Below, piece after piece: positions 1 to 12,239 of a stretch of DNA of 64,000 bases. The position numbers and the translations under genes were made by a program. Every line of letters starts with the position of its first letter. Position 1 is the first letter of the stretch. This DNA is from Glycine soja. Taxonomy: Eukaryota; Streptophyta; Magnoliopsida; Fabales; Fabaceae. The stretch covers positions 7,628,501 through 7,692,500 of the forward strand of contig NC_041005.1 in assembly GCF_004193775.1 (NCBI RefSeq), given 5' to 3'. The notes under the pieces were generated by a model. The model was not told the origin of the DNA. It searched no databases and worked only from the letters and a program-made list of their open reading frames with translations.

Positions 1-438
1 GAGCATGGCTGGCCACAAAGGGAAATAGCCATTGCGGGACATCCACTGGAACCACGACAAGGCGAGACCGTCCATGTAGAAGGCGGCGACGGTGAGGCGC
101 TTGTGCTCTGGAATGGCCTGATAATCGAAGAACTGGGATATTTTAAATATCCAGCCAAGGGGATCGTGGCCATCGAAGCGTGGAACCTCCAGCTTCATGT
201 GAGGGCGATGGACAGGCAGTGGGGGGGGGGGCAACTGAGGAGAAGATGGAGTCACCGTGATTGTGGTGAGGCGTTCCAAAATTGAATCGATTTTGGCATT
301 GAGTGTTGTGTGGATAGAATCCATCTTTGAATTTAGAGTGTTGTGGTTCTGATTGAGAGAAGCCTGGCCCTGTGTAAGGCGATTGACGGCTTCCTCAAGC
401 TTATCGGAGGTGACCTGGCGGGTATGGTGTTCTGGCAT
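1..438 (-). CDS. Ty3/gypsy retrotransposon gag, 5' part (runs off the window)
   Basis: An open minus-strand frame starts at the ATG complementary to 436-438 and stays open to base 1, giving 146 residues of an incomplete protein. The N-terminal third is Glu/Asn/Gln-rich and coiled-coil-like (repeated LNSKMDSI / LNAKIDSI), then comes a proline run encoded by an 11-G tract in the plus strand, then KLEVPRFDGHDPLGWIFKI and DGLALSWFQWM, the conserved start of the retrotransposon gag capsid domain. In this family gag forms the virus-like particle around the element RNA. The frame is unbroken here, but pol, integrase and the other LTR lie outside the window, so completeness cannot be judged. The plus-strand frame over 103-285 is its antisense shadow. 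Confidence 0.8.
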   Translation of the reverse strand, partial: MPEHHTRQVTSDKLEEAVNRLTQGQASLNQNHNTLNSKMDSIHTTLNAKIDSILERLTTITVTPSSPQLPPPPLPVHRPHMKLEVPRFDGHDPLGWIFKISQFFDYQAIPEHKRLTVAAFYMDGLALSWFQWMSRNGYFPLWPAML

Positions 439-676
439 GGTGAAGGGAGGATGGCAGGTCGGACCAGTTGATATGGATCTTGAGTGCAAAATTAAAGAAG
501 AAAACGAAATCAAATTGAGATAAGTTTCAGCCTTCTTCATTCATTCCACTTATTAGATATTTATACTAAATTTTTACTATATTTTGAATACAAATCTTTT
601 GTAACAGAATTGGTGTTGGCGCCTAAATGAATTAGTTACTTAGTGGAGTGGCTACTTAGTGGAATCTGTTTCACAA
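439..676 (-). mobile_element. Probable leader and LTR of the gypsy element
   Basis: Read on the minus strand this AT-rich stretch precedes gag. It has a TATA-like TATAAATATC (complement of about 557-566) and several possible TG starts. I could not fix the LTR ends or a standard primer-binding site, so the LTR limits are inferred from position only. It abuts a LINE remnant on the other strand. Confidence 0.35.
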
Positions 677-679
677 GCT

Positions 680-1480
680 AGTGGCTCCTAACTCCCTTGT
701 TGATAGCTTTGGTGCTTTTCAGACGAAGTCCTGCAGGTAATTGGGCTTCCTTGCAATCCTCTTTGGCCTGTTATTGTTTTTTGTGCTTCTTGTGTTGTTG
801 AGTTGCTCTTCTGGGCTGTTATTGCTATCAGACCTTTATTTGTGATAGGTTGAAAAAGTTTATTTCTTTGAGCAAGAACACGCAGGGAATGGTGGCTAAA
901 GCTTACAATCAAGTGGACATAAAGTGGATTCCTCCTTAGGAGGGCTGGTATTGTCTCAACACGGATGGAGCTTTCAAAGGGCAAGGAGGTATTACTGGTT
1001 GTGGTGGGCTTTTTAGGAATATAAATGGGAAGTGGATTTGGGGTTTTCCAGAAACTTAGGGAAAGAAAGTGTCTTTGTTGCGAGCTGTGGGGTTTTTTTT
1101 TTCAAGGGCTCAAGTTTGTTCTTCATAAAGGGATTGATAAGGTTACTATTCAAGTAGATTCTCAAGTTGTTAAAGCTATAAATGGCGACAAAGTGGGGAA
1201 TTTTGTTGGTTGGATATTGGTGCTGCAGATTCGTCACTTAATAATGGCTACCATTCCTCATATTAGACTTGTTCATATCTTCAGAGAGGGTAATGGATTG
1301 CGGATGTTCTTGCGGACTATGCATGTGGGATGGAGGAAGACTACTGTTTTTTTTAGCAACAACCTTCTATGTTGCCGTAGTTTATTTTTGGTGATATTGT
1401 TGGGATTTTTTTTTCCTCGTGTAATTGCTTTCTAGCCTTCTTTTGGGCCTTAGGCCCCTTTCAATAAAAAAAAATAAAAC
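680..1480 (+). pseudogene. LINE 3' end: RNase H-like domain, frameshifted
   Basis: Pieces of a plant LINE RNase H (RVT_3-type) domain can be read in successive frames. NTDGAFKGQGG at about 958 carries the first catalytic Asp; the Glu motif near 1080 is shifted out of frame (the text around 1076-1092 would read AELWG only in another frame); DSQVVKAI near 1157 carries the second Asp; HIFREGN followed, one base out, by IADVLADYACG near 1297-1330 carries the last motif. There is also an in-frame stop at about 938-940. The unit ends in an A-rich tail at 1466-1480, as LINE insertions do. It is a dead, 5'-truncated copy with frameshifts, different from the larger LINE at 6650. Confidence 0.75.
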
Positions 1481-2655
1481 TTAATTTGAAAACACAAGAG
1501 TTAATTATACAAACACATGTTTTAAAATAACTAATAAATGCATCAAATTCTTCATATAATAATTCACTCATTGCATTTAATTAGTGTTACCATTTTTTTA
1601 ATCTTCGACCCATGATATCTCAAACTCACATTACATCTTAAATAATCTAAACTGAGTGTAGACCCATTTGGGAGACAAAACTTTAAGGTTTTGTTATTTA
1701 CACTTTTCTGATAAATAACTAGACTGTCTTCCCTTTTTTATATTTTTTATTACCAAAATACTCTTTTATATAAAAACAGTATAAAACCAATTTTTGCACT
1801 CATCTCCGCCATTGTTCAAAACCCTATTATTTTTACCCTCAACCTTTATTATTATTATTTAAATCCTATTTTTACATCTCATTTTTTTTGGAAAATATTT
1901 TTGCATCTCATCTTCATCATTCTTTAAACCCCATTTTTTCAAACTTCATCTTCATAATTGATATAAAACAATTTTTATATCAGTTATAGTTACATTATTT
2001 ACGCTCTATTTCAAAATTTCAATAGAATATATTTTTTTGTGTACTTAAAAAAAATGTAAAAGTACCATTGTTTTGAAATTTTTAAGAGGCACAATTTGTT
2101 AGTATAAAAAAAATTATTATCATCTAATAAAAAATATATTTAATATGACTTTTAAGATGATTATTTTAAATTTATTCAGTTTGTAATTAGATTACAATGA
2201 AAAAGTCTTAATAATATCAATGCATATATTTTTTATTATTTAAAAAATTAAACACACACGTCCTCTTTATAAAAATTCTGCAATAGCATTTAATTGGAGT
2301 TTTATATCGTTTTGGATAGAAAATCAAATATTCATGTGCGCAAAATTTAATTATGAACGTGTAATTCCTTTCACTTCTTAATCGCGATACTATAATAAAA
2401 ATGAGAATATTTAAATCCCAAGTGCCTATTTGAACTTCTGAAAAAAAAAATGTGCCTATTTGAACAAGATTATAACTGAATTGATGTAATTATAATAATT
2501 AGTTTTAAAACATAGAGGCTACATAAATTTATAATAACTTTTTCATGATGGGCTGAAATAGTATCCACAAAATTGGAGCCCAGGTAAAATGGGCTTAGCT
2601 ATTGTTTTCCCATTTCTTAGCCTAGGAAATATGAGTTGTAACTATGTGTGACAAT
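1481..2655. other. AT-rich intergenic DNA
   Basis: No coding frame with recognisable similarity on either strand. It is dominated by A/T runs, with no clear repeats that I could delimit. Confidence 0.5.
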
Positions 2656-3620
2656 CGGCTTTTGTTTTGTGCACCTAATATTCTTTTTGTGCACCTAGTA
2701 TTTTTTTGAAATTCCAGCAATACCCTTGATTAATTCTTCTTCTTCCTTTTGCCTTCTTCACTCATTCATTCTGTTGTCTTCTTCACATTCATTCATTCTC
2801 GTGAGAGGTCCTTCATTATTGTGCCTGCTTTGATGGAGGTGCATTGGTTACGGTGGTTCATCGACAAGTAATGATTGTGCAGTTGGTTGGTGTGACTGTT
2901 AACAGCGGAAGTAAGTTACTACAACTTTGATCTAGTTTTTTTTTCGTATAAAACTTATGTATTTGATAATCCGTAAATTTTTAAAAAATTTGTTTTATTT
3001 TTTTAAAAAACTAATTAGTATTATTATTTAAAATATTTTTAAATACATATAGTTTCATAATTCATTTCTACCTTTTACTTTTTATAGTTTGAAAGTGATA
3101 TTTATTTTAAAATAATTTAGACTTCAATTTTATTTTAGTCGTTTATTTTAAATTTTTTTTAGTCCTTATAATTTTATGAATTACAATTAAGTAAAAAAAA
3201 TAGTAACAACACATTTGTAAGTAATTTATCACAACATAATTTATAATAAAAAAGAGTTAATATTTATAACTAATTTGTTGGTAATTACTTATGTATATTG
3301 TTTTCTGTAATAAGGACTAAAAGGTAAGTCCCTAAAAGAGTTGATAATTTTTTTGTAGCTAATACTTGATGAGTATTTAAACATTCATAATATTTGTGTA
3401 AATATTATTAAGTTGACTACTTTATAGAAGTCAAAAAATAATTATATTGTGTCATATATTAGTTTATGGATGTCTAAATTTTAAATATATGGTTATCAAT
3501 TTTAATGTATTATATTATTAAATGCAGTAAAAAAATTTAAAAATTGTGTGATAGTATATGTATAGTGTGGTTAGAGGTCATTTGTTTGTCATTTAATTTT
3601 TTTTCCAATGTTTTGTTAAG

Positions 3621-6600
3621 ATGAACGAAGATTAGTGGATGCATGACAACATAATATTTGAAGAAGTTGATATGAATGAAGAAAATGAAGAGGAACCTGG
3701 TGTGAATGATGAAAATGGATAGGAACCTAGTATGCATCAACATGTTGATTGTTCTGATACCTTCAATACTTCTCAGGTATTAATATAATTTTTTGTTGTT
3801 AAAGTAAGTAAATGAATGTTTTTTGAAGACTAAACATGTATGAATTGCATTATAGGTGTTTGTTACCTATGATGATGTTTTGCATTGGACTCGATCTATT
3901 GCTTATGATATTGGTTTTATGGTAGTAATTATGAGATCAAACACAAATACTAAAATTAGAGGAAGAACCTCATTTGTTTTAATTAGTTGTGAAAGGAGTG
4001 GTCATTATAGGACTAGGAAGAAAGATTTAGTATGAACAATTAGTGGCAGTAGAAAATATGGGTGTTGCTTTAAGCTACGAGCGAAACCAGTGATGAGAGG
4101 CAAATGATGGATGGTGAAGTTAATGTGTGGGAGTCACAATCATGCATTGGCTAAGTTATTAGTTGGACATCCATATGTTGGTCGACTGATTAAGGATGAG
4201 AAGATTATTATTGGTGATATGACAAAGTCAATGGTTAAACCAAGAAATATTCTTCTAACATTGAAGGAGCACAATACCAACAGTTATATAGCAATCAAAC
4301 AAGTATACAATGCAAGATATGCATATTGTTATTCCATAAGAGACAGTAATACTGAAATACAACAACTAATGAAGCTTCTTAACGAGATCAATATATTCCC
4401 TGGCATAGATTGAAGGATGAAGATGTTGTACATGATATATTTTGGAGTAATCTTGATGTTGTTAAATTATCCAATGCTTGTAATTTGGTATTTCTCACAG
4501 ATAGTACCTACAAAACAAACAAGTACATGTTGTTGTTACTTGACATTGTTGGTGTGATACCAACATGGATGACATTTTATGCTATTTTGCCTATTTGGAG
4601 GGAGAACGTCTAAATAATGTTGTTTGAGCTCTAGAACGGTTTTGAGGTATTTTTCTCATACGTGATACACTCCCTAGAGTTATTATTACCGAAAGAAATC
4701 TAGCATTAATGAATGCAATGAAAATCATTTTCCTTGAATCTACCAATTTGTTATGTCGGTTTCACATTGATAAGAATGTGAGTGTAAAATGTAAAATCCA
4801 GGTAGGTAAAGAAATTGCATGGGATTATGTCATGGAAGCTTGGGGAGTTTGGTGGATTGTCCTTCTGAGCAAGAGTTCGATGAGTGTCTTATGAAGTTTG
4901 AAATTGTTTGCTCAACATGGTCAATGTTTGTTGACTATGTCAAGCAAAAATGGTTGATTCCCCATAAAGAAAAATTTGTTAAAGCCTAGATGAATAAGAT
5001 AATGCATTTAGGAAACATAACAACTAACAAGTATGAAAATTGTAAATATATTTTGGTGTTAGGGTTTAGGGTCTAATGGATAAAAATACTTGTTTTTGTT
5101 TACTTGTTTGTTTATTTGAAGTGCAGAGTTAAGTCTGCTCATTGGGCCTTAAAGAGACTACTGTTGAATAGCCTTGGAGACCTATGTGGTGTTTGAGAAG
5201 TCATGAATAACATGATGACGCTGCAACATACAGAAATTAAGGCATCTTTTAAGACAAGTACACATATGGTTGAACATGCTTTTAAAGTTACCTTATAGAA
5301 GAAACTAATTGGCTTGGTATCAAGGTATGCTTTGAACCAAATTGTTGTTGAGCTTGAGCGTGTAAGTTTTGCTGGTATTGACAGTTCTCGTTGTGGATGT
5401 GTAATGAGAACTACTCACGGTTTTCCTTGTGCATGTGAGTTAACTAGATATGTTATCGGTAACATACCTCTCGACATAATCCGTATGTTTTGGGAGGCTA
5501 AGTTTTTTAGACGAAGGGTTATTTGATCCCAAAGTCAGCATAATCGAAGAGATGAAACCATATCCAAGCGGTTTGAAGAGCTTGATTTTTGTGGCAAAGT
5601 TACTCTAAAGAGTAAACTTTTGGAAATTGCTTACCCTGATGTAAACTCTATGTGTGCTCCTCTAGAAAAGGTCAAAACAAAAGGTGCTCAGAAGAAATCG
5701 ATGACCAAACATCAAAGATCAATAAAGTGTGATCCGTCATACCGAGAGTATGTTGATGCATTACATTATGTGCAAAGTAGTAATTCTTCAGTCAAACGTA
5801 GTGCATCATCATCTGAACAAGCAAAACCAAGGACTATGCCGATGTTGGATCAATTTCAATCATGCATTCATGATTCCATTGAAAACATTGTCGATGTCAA
5901 AACTGATGGTAACTATGGATATCGTGCAATTGCTACCTTATTAGGCATGGGTGGAGATTCATGGTCTTTGGTTTGAAACCATTTTCTTAAAGAACTTGCA
6001 AAATGGTCTGATGTATATATCAACTTGCTTGGCGGCATAGGTAAATTTGTGGAATTAAAACAGTCCTTACTTGTTGATGGATTATCCATGGTATATAAGT
6101 TTTTATTACGTTTTGATGGATTAATTTTGCTTTAAATAAATTTAATTAAAACTGTTATATGCAAGTTACCATGGATAAGTGGATGAATATACCCAACATG
6201 GGATATGTGATTCATCAAGGTATAATGTCATCCTTGCTTATCTTTTTCTCCAACAAAGCATAACTTTTTTTCCTCTTAGAAGTCAACCACCAAGAGATTG
6301 TTCTATACATCGTGTTATATGTATCGGTCATGTATATGACAATCATTTTATTTAGATAAAAGCATGATCATCCTGTTTGTGTAATTTATGTAATAAAATG
6401 TGTTATGATGATTTGAATGCGTATGTTCCTTTGTAACAAGTATTTCTAAGAGACCGTTATCCCTTATCGCCAGTAGCTTTGTTATGGTCTACAAATTGTC
6501 ATTATCAAGCAAAGCAGTAACCTACACCATATATTAGTAAAATGCAACGATATACAAATTTGACGAGGTTGAAAAAAAACTTTGTGGATTTTAGGGAAGA
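3621..6600 (+). pseudogene. MULE transposase with FAR1, DDE, SWIM and OTU domains (degenerate)
   Basis: Domain order along the plus strand: a short acidic N-terminal exon (3621-3777), a GT-AG intron (3778-3855), a FAR1/WRKY-GCM1-type DNA-binding region (GFMVVIMRSN ... KYGCCFKLRA, about 3910-4080), a MULE DDE core with LTDSTYKTNKYMLLLLDIVG (about 4492-4552), a SWIM zinc finger CGCVMRTTHGFPCACEL (about 5392-5442), and an OTU cysteine-protease domain (VKTDGNYGYRAIA at 5896, DCSIHRVICIGHVYDNHF near 6297, LLWSTNCH near 6482). The transposase would cut and move the element; the OTU part is of the deubiquitinase fold. Many stops (for example near 4033, 4105 and 4411) and frameshifts kill it. In the OTU motif the usual catalytic Cys of DGNCGYR is Tyr, and at about 4691 the expected TDR of the DDE core reads TER. 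Confidence 0.85.
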
Positions 6601-6658
6601 TTGAACATTTAGTTACTGTTAAACCAATATTTGTAAGGTACATAGTTGCGACATCCTT

Positions 6659-7492
6659 ATGGGTTTGTCATGTAATGTGATAGGTGGAGATACCAGTATG
6701 CATATGCTAAAGAATTTCATGGAGAAGGCTTGGAACTTTGTCTCCCTGCCGGATAAGTACTATCACGATGATGGATATTTCATGCTTCGCTTCAAATCTC
6801 ATGCGGATATGGATGCTGTTTTGATGAAAGGGCCTTATACAATCAGGAATATGCCTTTGATTTTGCAGGAATGGAGGCCGGATTTTGATCTCAAGAAAGA
6901 CATGTTGAGCACCATCCCTATATGGGTGAAATTGCCAAAACTTCCTTTGCATCTATGGGGAGAAACTAGCCTAAACAAAATCGGTAGTGCCATTGGAATT
7001 CCTCTGGTGACAGATGAATGCACTACACATAGGCTTAGAGTTTCATATGCCAGAATATTGGTGAAAGTTGATATTACCTAGAAGATGCTTGATGAAATTA
7101 CTATTACAGATAATAAGGGTTTAAAAAGAAAGCAACCTATTGAATACGAGTGGAGGCCAAAATTCTGTGAGAAGTGCCAGACAATTGGGCATCAATGTGA
7201 TGGAGCTGCTAAGCATAAGATTTGGAAGCCTAAGCCGAAGAAAGTTGATCCTGATAAACAGCCGAAAGCAAAAAAGAATAGCACTCTGGTGAAGACTCCA
7301 ATTAGAGACAAAGGTCCCAATATCATTGATGTTGAAGACGGTGGTTGTTGGATAGTTGTTAACAAATCTAGAGATAAAAGAAAAGGTAAAGATGCTGTTG
7401 CATCATCCTCTACATTACAATGTCTGAATGGCTTTGAGGCTTTAGGGGCTTTGAATGGTCCACAAGGCCCTTATGACAGAGGCCCATGTTAG
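6659..7492 (+). pseudogene. LINE ORF1: DUF4283 domain plus CCHC-like zinc knuckle
   Basis: The first 140 codons encode a DUF4283 RNA-binding-like domain (GYFMLRFKSHADMD, MPLILQEWRPDFD, IPIWVKLPKLPLHLWG). A TAG at 7079-7081 then interrupts the frame, which resumes immediately with EYEWRPKFCEKCQTIGH, the first part of a plant LINE zinc knuckle (CxxC...H), and a Lys-rich tail. In the family ORF1 binds the element RNA and supports target-primed reverse transcription. The N-terminus is missing because of the 5' truncation. The ORF1 stop at 7490-7492 overlaps the ATG of ORF2 at 7486, a tight overlap typical of an in-element pair. Confidence 0.8.
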
Positions 7493-10400
7493 TCTCTTGG
7501 AATGTAAGGGGGCTTAATAAAGCTGGCAAGCTAAGGGAGATAAGCTCCCATCTCCTTAAGCTTCAGCCTACTATTGTTGTTTTGATTGAAACTAGGGTTA
7601 AACAAGAAAAAGCTCAAAAAATTTGAGATAAAATCTGCTTGAAGGGTAGATACCTGGATAATTACAATCATCATGAAAATGGTAGATTGTGGATAGAATG
7701 GAATGATAACAAGGTAGATGTTAGATATGTTAGGAGTACTAGTCAATTTATTCACTGTGGGGTTTATGATTTGGCTGGCACTTTTAAGTTTTGGTTGACA
7801 GCAATATATGCCCACAACCAACTTAATGAGAGGAAAAAGCTTTGGAAAGATTTGGAGGAAATTCATGATATGCAACAGGGGCCTTGGTGTGCTGTTGGAG
7901 ATTATAACAATATGGCTAAAAGTCAAGACAGGGTTGGAGGTAAACTGGTTACTGAGGCAGAATATGAAGATCTTCAAGCTATGATGGATGCAACCGGTTT
8001 GAGTGAAATGGACAGCTCTGGGGAATTTTTTACCTGGACTAATAAACAGGAAGACAATCCTATCTATTCTAGGATAAATAGAATATTGGCTAACATAGAC
8101 TGGTTCCAAACTCATAGTGATGCTAATCTGTCTATTCTCCCCCCCATGTATCTGATCATAACATCCTTTATTTGTCTGAGCCTCTTCATGTTAGAAAAAG
8201 AAATCAGTTCAGATTCAACAACTGCTAGGTGGATGCAGTGGGTTTCTATAGTATTGTGGAAAGAAGCTGGAACCAACCTGCTAGAGGCACTCCAATGCAG
8301 AGGCTGTGGTATAAACTTCATAGGCTTAGACCTCATCTCTTGAAACTTAATAAATTTACTAATGATATTCAAAAGAATAAACTTGCAGCAAGAGAAAAGT
8401 TGGACCAGGCTCAACAGGACCTTAGAAATAACATCATGGATGCCCCCAGAATTGAGGAGGTGAAAAGGTTGACTGATGAAGTGATCCACTGGAATGAAAT
8501 GGAGGAAAAAATGTTGATGCAAAGATCCAAAATTGACTGGATTCGGGCTGGAGATGGCAATAATGCATTCTTTCATGCATATATGAAATCCAGACAAAAT
8601 GCTAAAAGAATTAAAGTTATCCACAAAGATGATGGCACTATCCTCACTACTCAGAAGGAAATTACTCAGGAAGTGCTAGCTTTTTATGGGAAGCTCATGG
8701 GTCATGATAGTAGAAGCCTCCAACATGTTGATATTGATGCTTTAAGAATAGGAGATCATCTCACCATGGTTCAAAGAGAGGATTTAGTGAGACCTGTCAC
8801 TGTTAAAGAGATTGAAGATGCTCTAAATGGAATTAGTGACTTAAAATCGCCTGGAGTTGATGGCTATATCTCTAAGTTTTTTAAGTCATGCTGGAACATA
8901 GTGAAAGAGGATGTGGTCAATGCTGCTCAGGAATTTTTTGCTCAAGATCAGTTATTCTTGCCCTTTAATCAAACTGTGGTGACATTGGTTCCAAAGAGTG
9001 ATAATGCAAGTACTGTTAAGGAGTACAAACCAATTGCAGTTTGTACAACTTTCTACAAAATCCTGTCCAAGATTCTCACTGCTAGACTGAATAAGGTGCT
9101 CCCTAGTGTGGTTAGCCTCTCTCAGGCCGCTTTTATCCCAGGTCAGGTTATTCATAACCATATAATGCTTGCTTATGAACTATTAAATGGTTATGCTAGA
9201 AAAGGAGGTACCCCTAGGACAATGATCCAACTTGATTTACAAAAAGCATATGATATGATAGACTGGTTTTCTTTAGAGACTGTCCTTAGGGAGTTAGGTA
9301 TTCCTGGTAGATTTATTAGTTGGCTCTTGATCATGGTGAAGACTGTTACCTATATTTTCAATATCAATGGTGATCTATCTGATGTGATGCAGGCCAAAAG
9401 AGGCATTAGGCAAGGGGATCCTATTTCCCCCTTGCTTTTTGTAGTGATGATGGAATATCTTAACAAGCTGTTGGTTAAATTGCAGCTGGACCCTAATTTT
9501 AATCACCATGCTAAGTGTGTGAAATTGGGGATCACTCATCTTACTTTTGCAGATGATGTACTCCTGTTCTATAGAGGTGATGTTATGTCTGTGAAAATGA
9601 TGCTTCATGTGATAAATAAGTTCTCTGCCACTACAGGCCTTGTGGTTAATCCTAACAAATGCAGGATTTATTTTGGGGGGGGTAGATGGTACTACCAAGA
9701 ATAAAATCCAACAGATTTCTTCTTATGAGGAGGGCCAGCTGCCAGTTCGTTATCTTGGGGTGCCACTAACTAGTAAAAAGCTCAATATAAAATACTACCT
9801 GCCGCTGATTGATAAGATTACGACTCAAATTCGACACTGGACTTCAAAGCTGCTCAGTATGGCAGGGAGAGTTCAGATGGTGAATTGCACCATTACTGCT
9901 ATCGTTCAGTTTTGGATGCAGTGTCTACCTATTCCTATGAGTGTCATAAAAAAGATTGATAGTATGTGCAGAAGTTTTGTTTGGTCAGGAAGCACTGAAA
10001 TTACTAGAAAAAGCCCTATTGCCTGGAATTCTGTCTGCAGACCTAAAGGCCAAGGGGGTCTGAATATTTTCAATCTGAAGGTTTGGAATCATATTACCAT
10101 GCTCAAGTGTCTATGGAACCTGTGTAAAAAGGCTGATAATCTATGGGTGAAATGGATCCATGCTCACTATATAAAAAGCTCCTCTGTTATGAATACTATG
10201 ATTACAAATAATTTTTCCTGGGTGCTGAAGAATGTGTTAAGTCAAAGAGAGTACATTCACACATTGCAGCCTGTGTGGGATGAGTTGCTGAATAGTGAAA
10301 GATTTAAAATGAAAAAGGCCTATGATAAAATGATGGAGGCTGATAGAGTGCATTGGAGCGGTCTGATGAGGAAAAATTGTGCTAGACCTAGAGCAATTCA

Positions 10401-10845
10401 CACAACATGGCTTGCTTGCCATGGTAGATTGGGGACCAAGGATAGGTTGGTCAGATTTGGTATGATCACCGATAAGATTTGCAGCTTGTGTAAGGAGGTA
10501 GAGGAAACTCAAAACCATATTCTTTTTTCTTGTAAAGTTGCTACTGATATTTGGAGTAATGTTCTAAACTGGATAGGAATTGATCATGTCTCTCAGGAGT
10601 GGCCGTTAGAACTTGATTGGTTGCTAAACTTGACTAATAGGAAAGGTTGAAGAGCTTATTTGCTAAAACTTTCAGTCACGGAGACAATTTATGGCATATG
10701 GATCCACAGAAATAGTAAGATTTTTGGAGATAATACTTATAGGAATACTAACAAAGATGTTAGTGATGGGATTATAGAAAACATAATGTATAGAGGTTGG
10801 GGATCAAAGAAGCTGAGAAAGCATATAACTTCTTTGATGATATAG
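7486..10845 (+). pseudogene. LINE ORF2: AP endonuclease, reverse transcriptase, zf-RVT
   Basis: It starts MLVSWNVRGLNK, the hallmark start of plant LINE endonucleases, with WCAVGDYNN near 7882 and SDHNI near 8150. The RT core follows: KSPGVDGYISKFF (8848), AAFIPGQVI (9127), QLDLQKAYDMIDW (9228), KRGIRQGDPISPLLFV (9397) and the catalytic FADD at 9548. The C-terminus has LPVRYLGVPL (9736) and a zinc-finger ITDKICSLC...H (zf-RVT, 10465). It nicks target DNA and copies its own RNA there. Breaks: TGA at 7624, a frame change at the C7 run 8139-8145, TAG at 8227, a frame change at the G8 run 9675-9682, and TGA at 10648. The 491-residue RT block (8229-9704) is otherwise open, so the copy is fairly young. 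Confidence 0.85.
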
Positions 10846-10947
10846 TTTTTTTTTTTTTTTGTCTCTTGGATAGGTTGGATCATTGGATCACCTTGTACTC
10901 ACTTGGCTTTTGAGAAGTAATAATATCTTTAGTTCAAAAAAAAAAAA

Positions 10948-12231
10948 CATGAGACATCAATGTATCCAACCGCTTATGATACGTTGACACTGGTAATGTC
11001 TTTCCAGACTTCCAATGGCAAGCACATGGTTTTCTCTCATGATAATCTTCAACAACAATAGAAGAAACGACAGTAGGAAAATGCTCGTAGATCGAACACT
11101 GCACATATTTAAAAAACAAAAAAAATTCAAAACAATACTCATTATAAACTACAAAACTAAAAATTATATTTAAAATAAATTATAAATACCTGTAAAAGTG
11201 TGATATATCCTGCAATTTGGCTAGCGCTTCTCTTTGACCCATCATTCAAATTCTCATACATATCGATTAGTGCAGCAGCTCCCCATGCGTAGCTTCTAGT
11301 TTAGCTGAGGTCACGAAATACATCCAAGAATACCACATGCAAGTGTCACACTCTTATTAGCAAATAGTGTGCAACCTACCAGATGGAAAAGATATTTTCG
11401 AGCTGTTACAGTCCATTGTCCTACGTCACATTTGCTACGATAAATGTCTCGCAGCCAAGATAGTCGAACATATGCCCCATGGCATTGCAATGTCTCATTT
11501 GTTGCTTCTTATGAACTGACTTCAAGCAAGTCAACTAACAAGTCCATGACTTAGTCTACATGAAGATCCTCAAAGCTATGGAAGACGCCTATAATGGGCA
11601 GATGTAGCAACGATGCCACATCATCCAGGGTGATAGTGACTTCTCCTATTGGAAGATGGAAACTACTAGTTTCCTTATGCCACCTCTCCGCAAAAACAGA
11701 TATAATTCCCTTGCGACCAGTGTCCAAAGAATATGCAATCAAAGGACTTAATCCTGTGACAGTTACTATGCCTTCAATCTCTGGAGCAAACCTTCCAAAT
11801 TTCTGTACCTTCTTTCCATAGGAGGACAACTTCAACCCAAGACGTTCCTAAAAATAAAAATTTAAATCATTTCAACTTGAATAAAAAATAGTTATGAAAA
11901 TATTATATATTTTTTTAAAAAATATCTCTCTATTCCAAACCATGACTACCACATGATGAATATAGTCCATCAAAACTAATATCTTGTGAGGCCTACCTGA
12001 AAAACCCTGGGCATCAACAACTGCCTCCCGAGGCTGGTCATGAACCTCGTCAGCTGCATGATCCACATGCTCAACATCCTCAGCAACAAGTGCAGCTGTC
12101 CGCTGCCTATGTACAGATGCTATCGGCCTTTGCCGCTGATGGGTTTCATCTGCATCACCACTAACTTCTGACCTTAAGACTCTTTCTATAACTCTGCTTA
12201 AAGCCCGACATATTTCTTTGATTTTAACCAT
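10948..12231 (-). pseudogene. Plant mobile domain (PMD / MAIN-like) gene, truncated by the LINE
   Basis: Three exons are readable on the minus strand. Exon 1 (12231 to about 11936) gives MVKIKEICRALSRVIERVL and a basic/acidic leader ending MVWNRE. Exon 2 (about 11850-11190) gives LKLSSYGKKVQKFGRFAPEI, ISVFAERWHKETSSFHLPIG and TITLDDVASLLHLPI, the PMD signature. Exon 3 (11098-10948) gives SIYEHFPTVV and LPVSTYHKRLDTLMSH. The second intron (11189-11099) has clean GT and AG borders; the first has lost its GT. PMD proteins such as MAIN and MAIL1 act in the nucleus in genome stability and transposon silencing, and transposon-borne copies are common. Exon 2 carries stops (after DLHVD and others) and a frameshift. 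Coding stops dead where the LINE poly-A begins; the C-terminal half is not found across the LINE. Confidence 0.85.
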
Positions 12232-12239
12232 AATCTACA

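Larger units (their letters stand above)
6650..10947 (+). mobile_element. LINE (plant L1-type), 5'-truncated, nested in the MULE
   Basis: ORF1 (DUF4283 plus zinc knuckle) is followed by ORF2 (endonuclease, reverse transcriptase, zf-RVT), a short 3' UTR with a T14 run at 10848, and a poly-A tail at 10936-10947. The 5' end is cut inside the DUF4283 domain. The right flank, read on the minus strand, is PMD coding sequence, so the LINE entered the third PMD exon. No long target-site duplication is visible; only GACATC is shared by both edges (about 6651-6656 and 10952-10957). Coordinates of the left edge are good to roughly 20 bases. Confidence 0.85.

Noticed and set aside
6649..10960. GACATC as the LINE target-site duplication
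   Set aside because: Six bases is too short to distinguish from chance and the neighbouring bases do not match.
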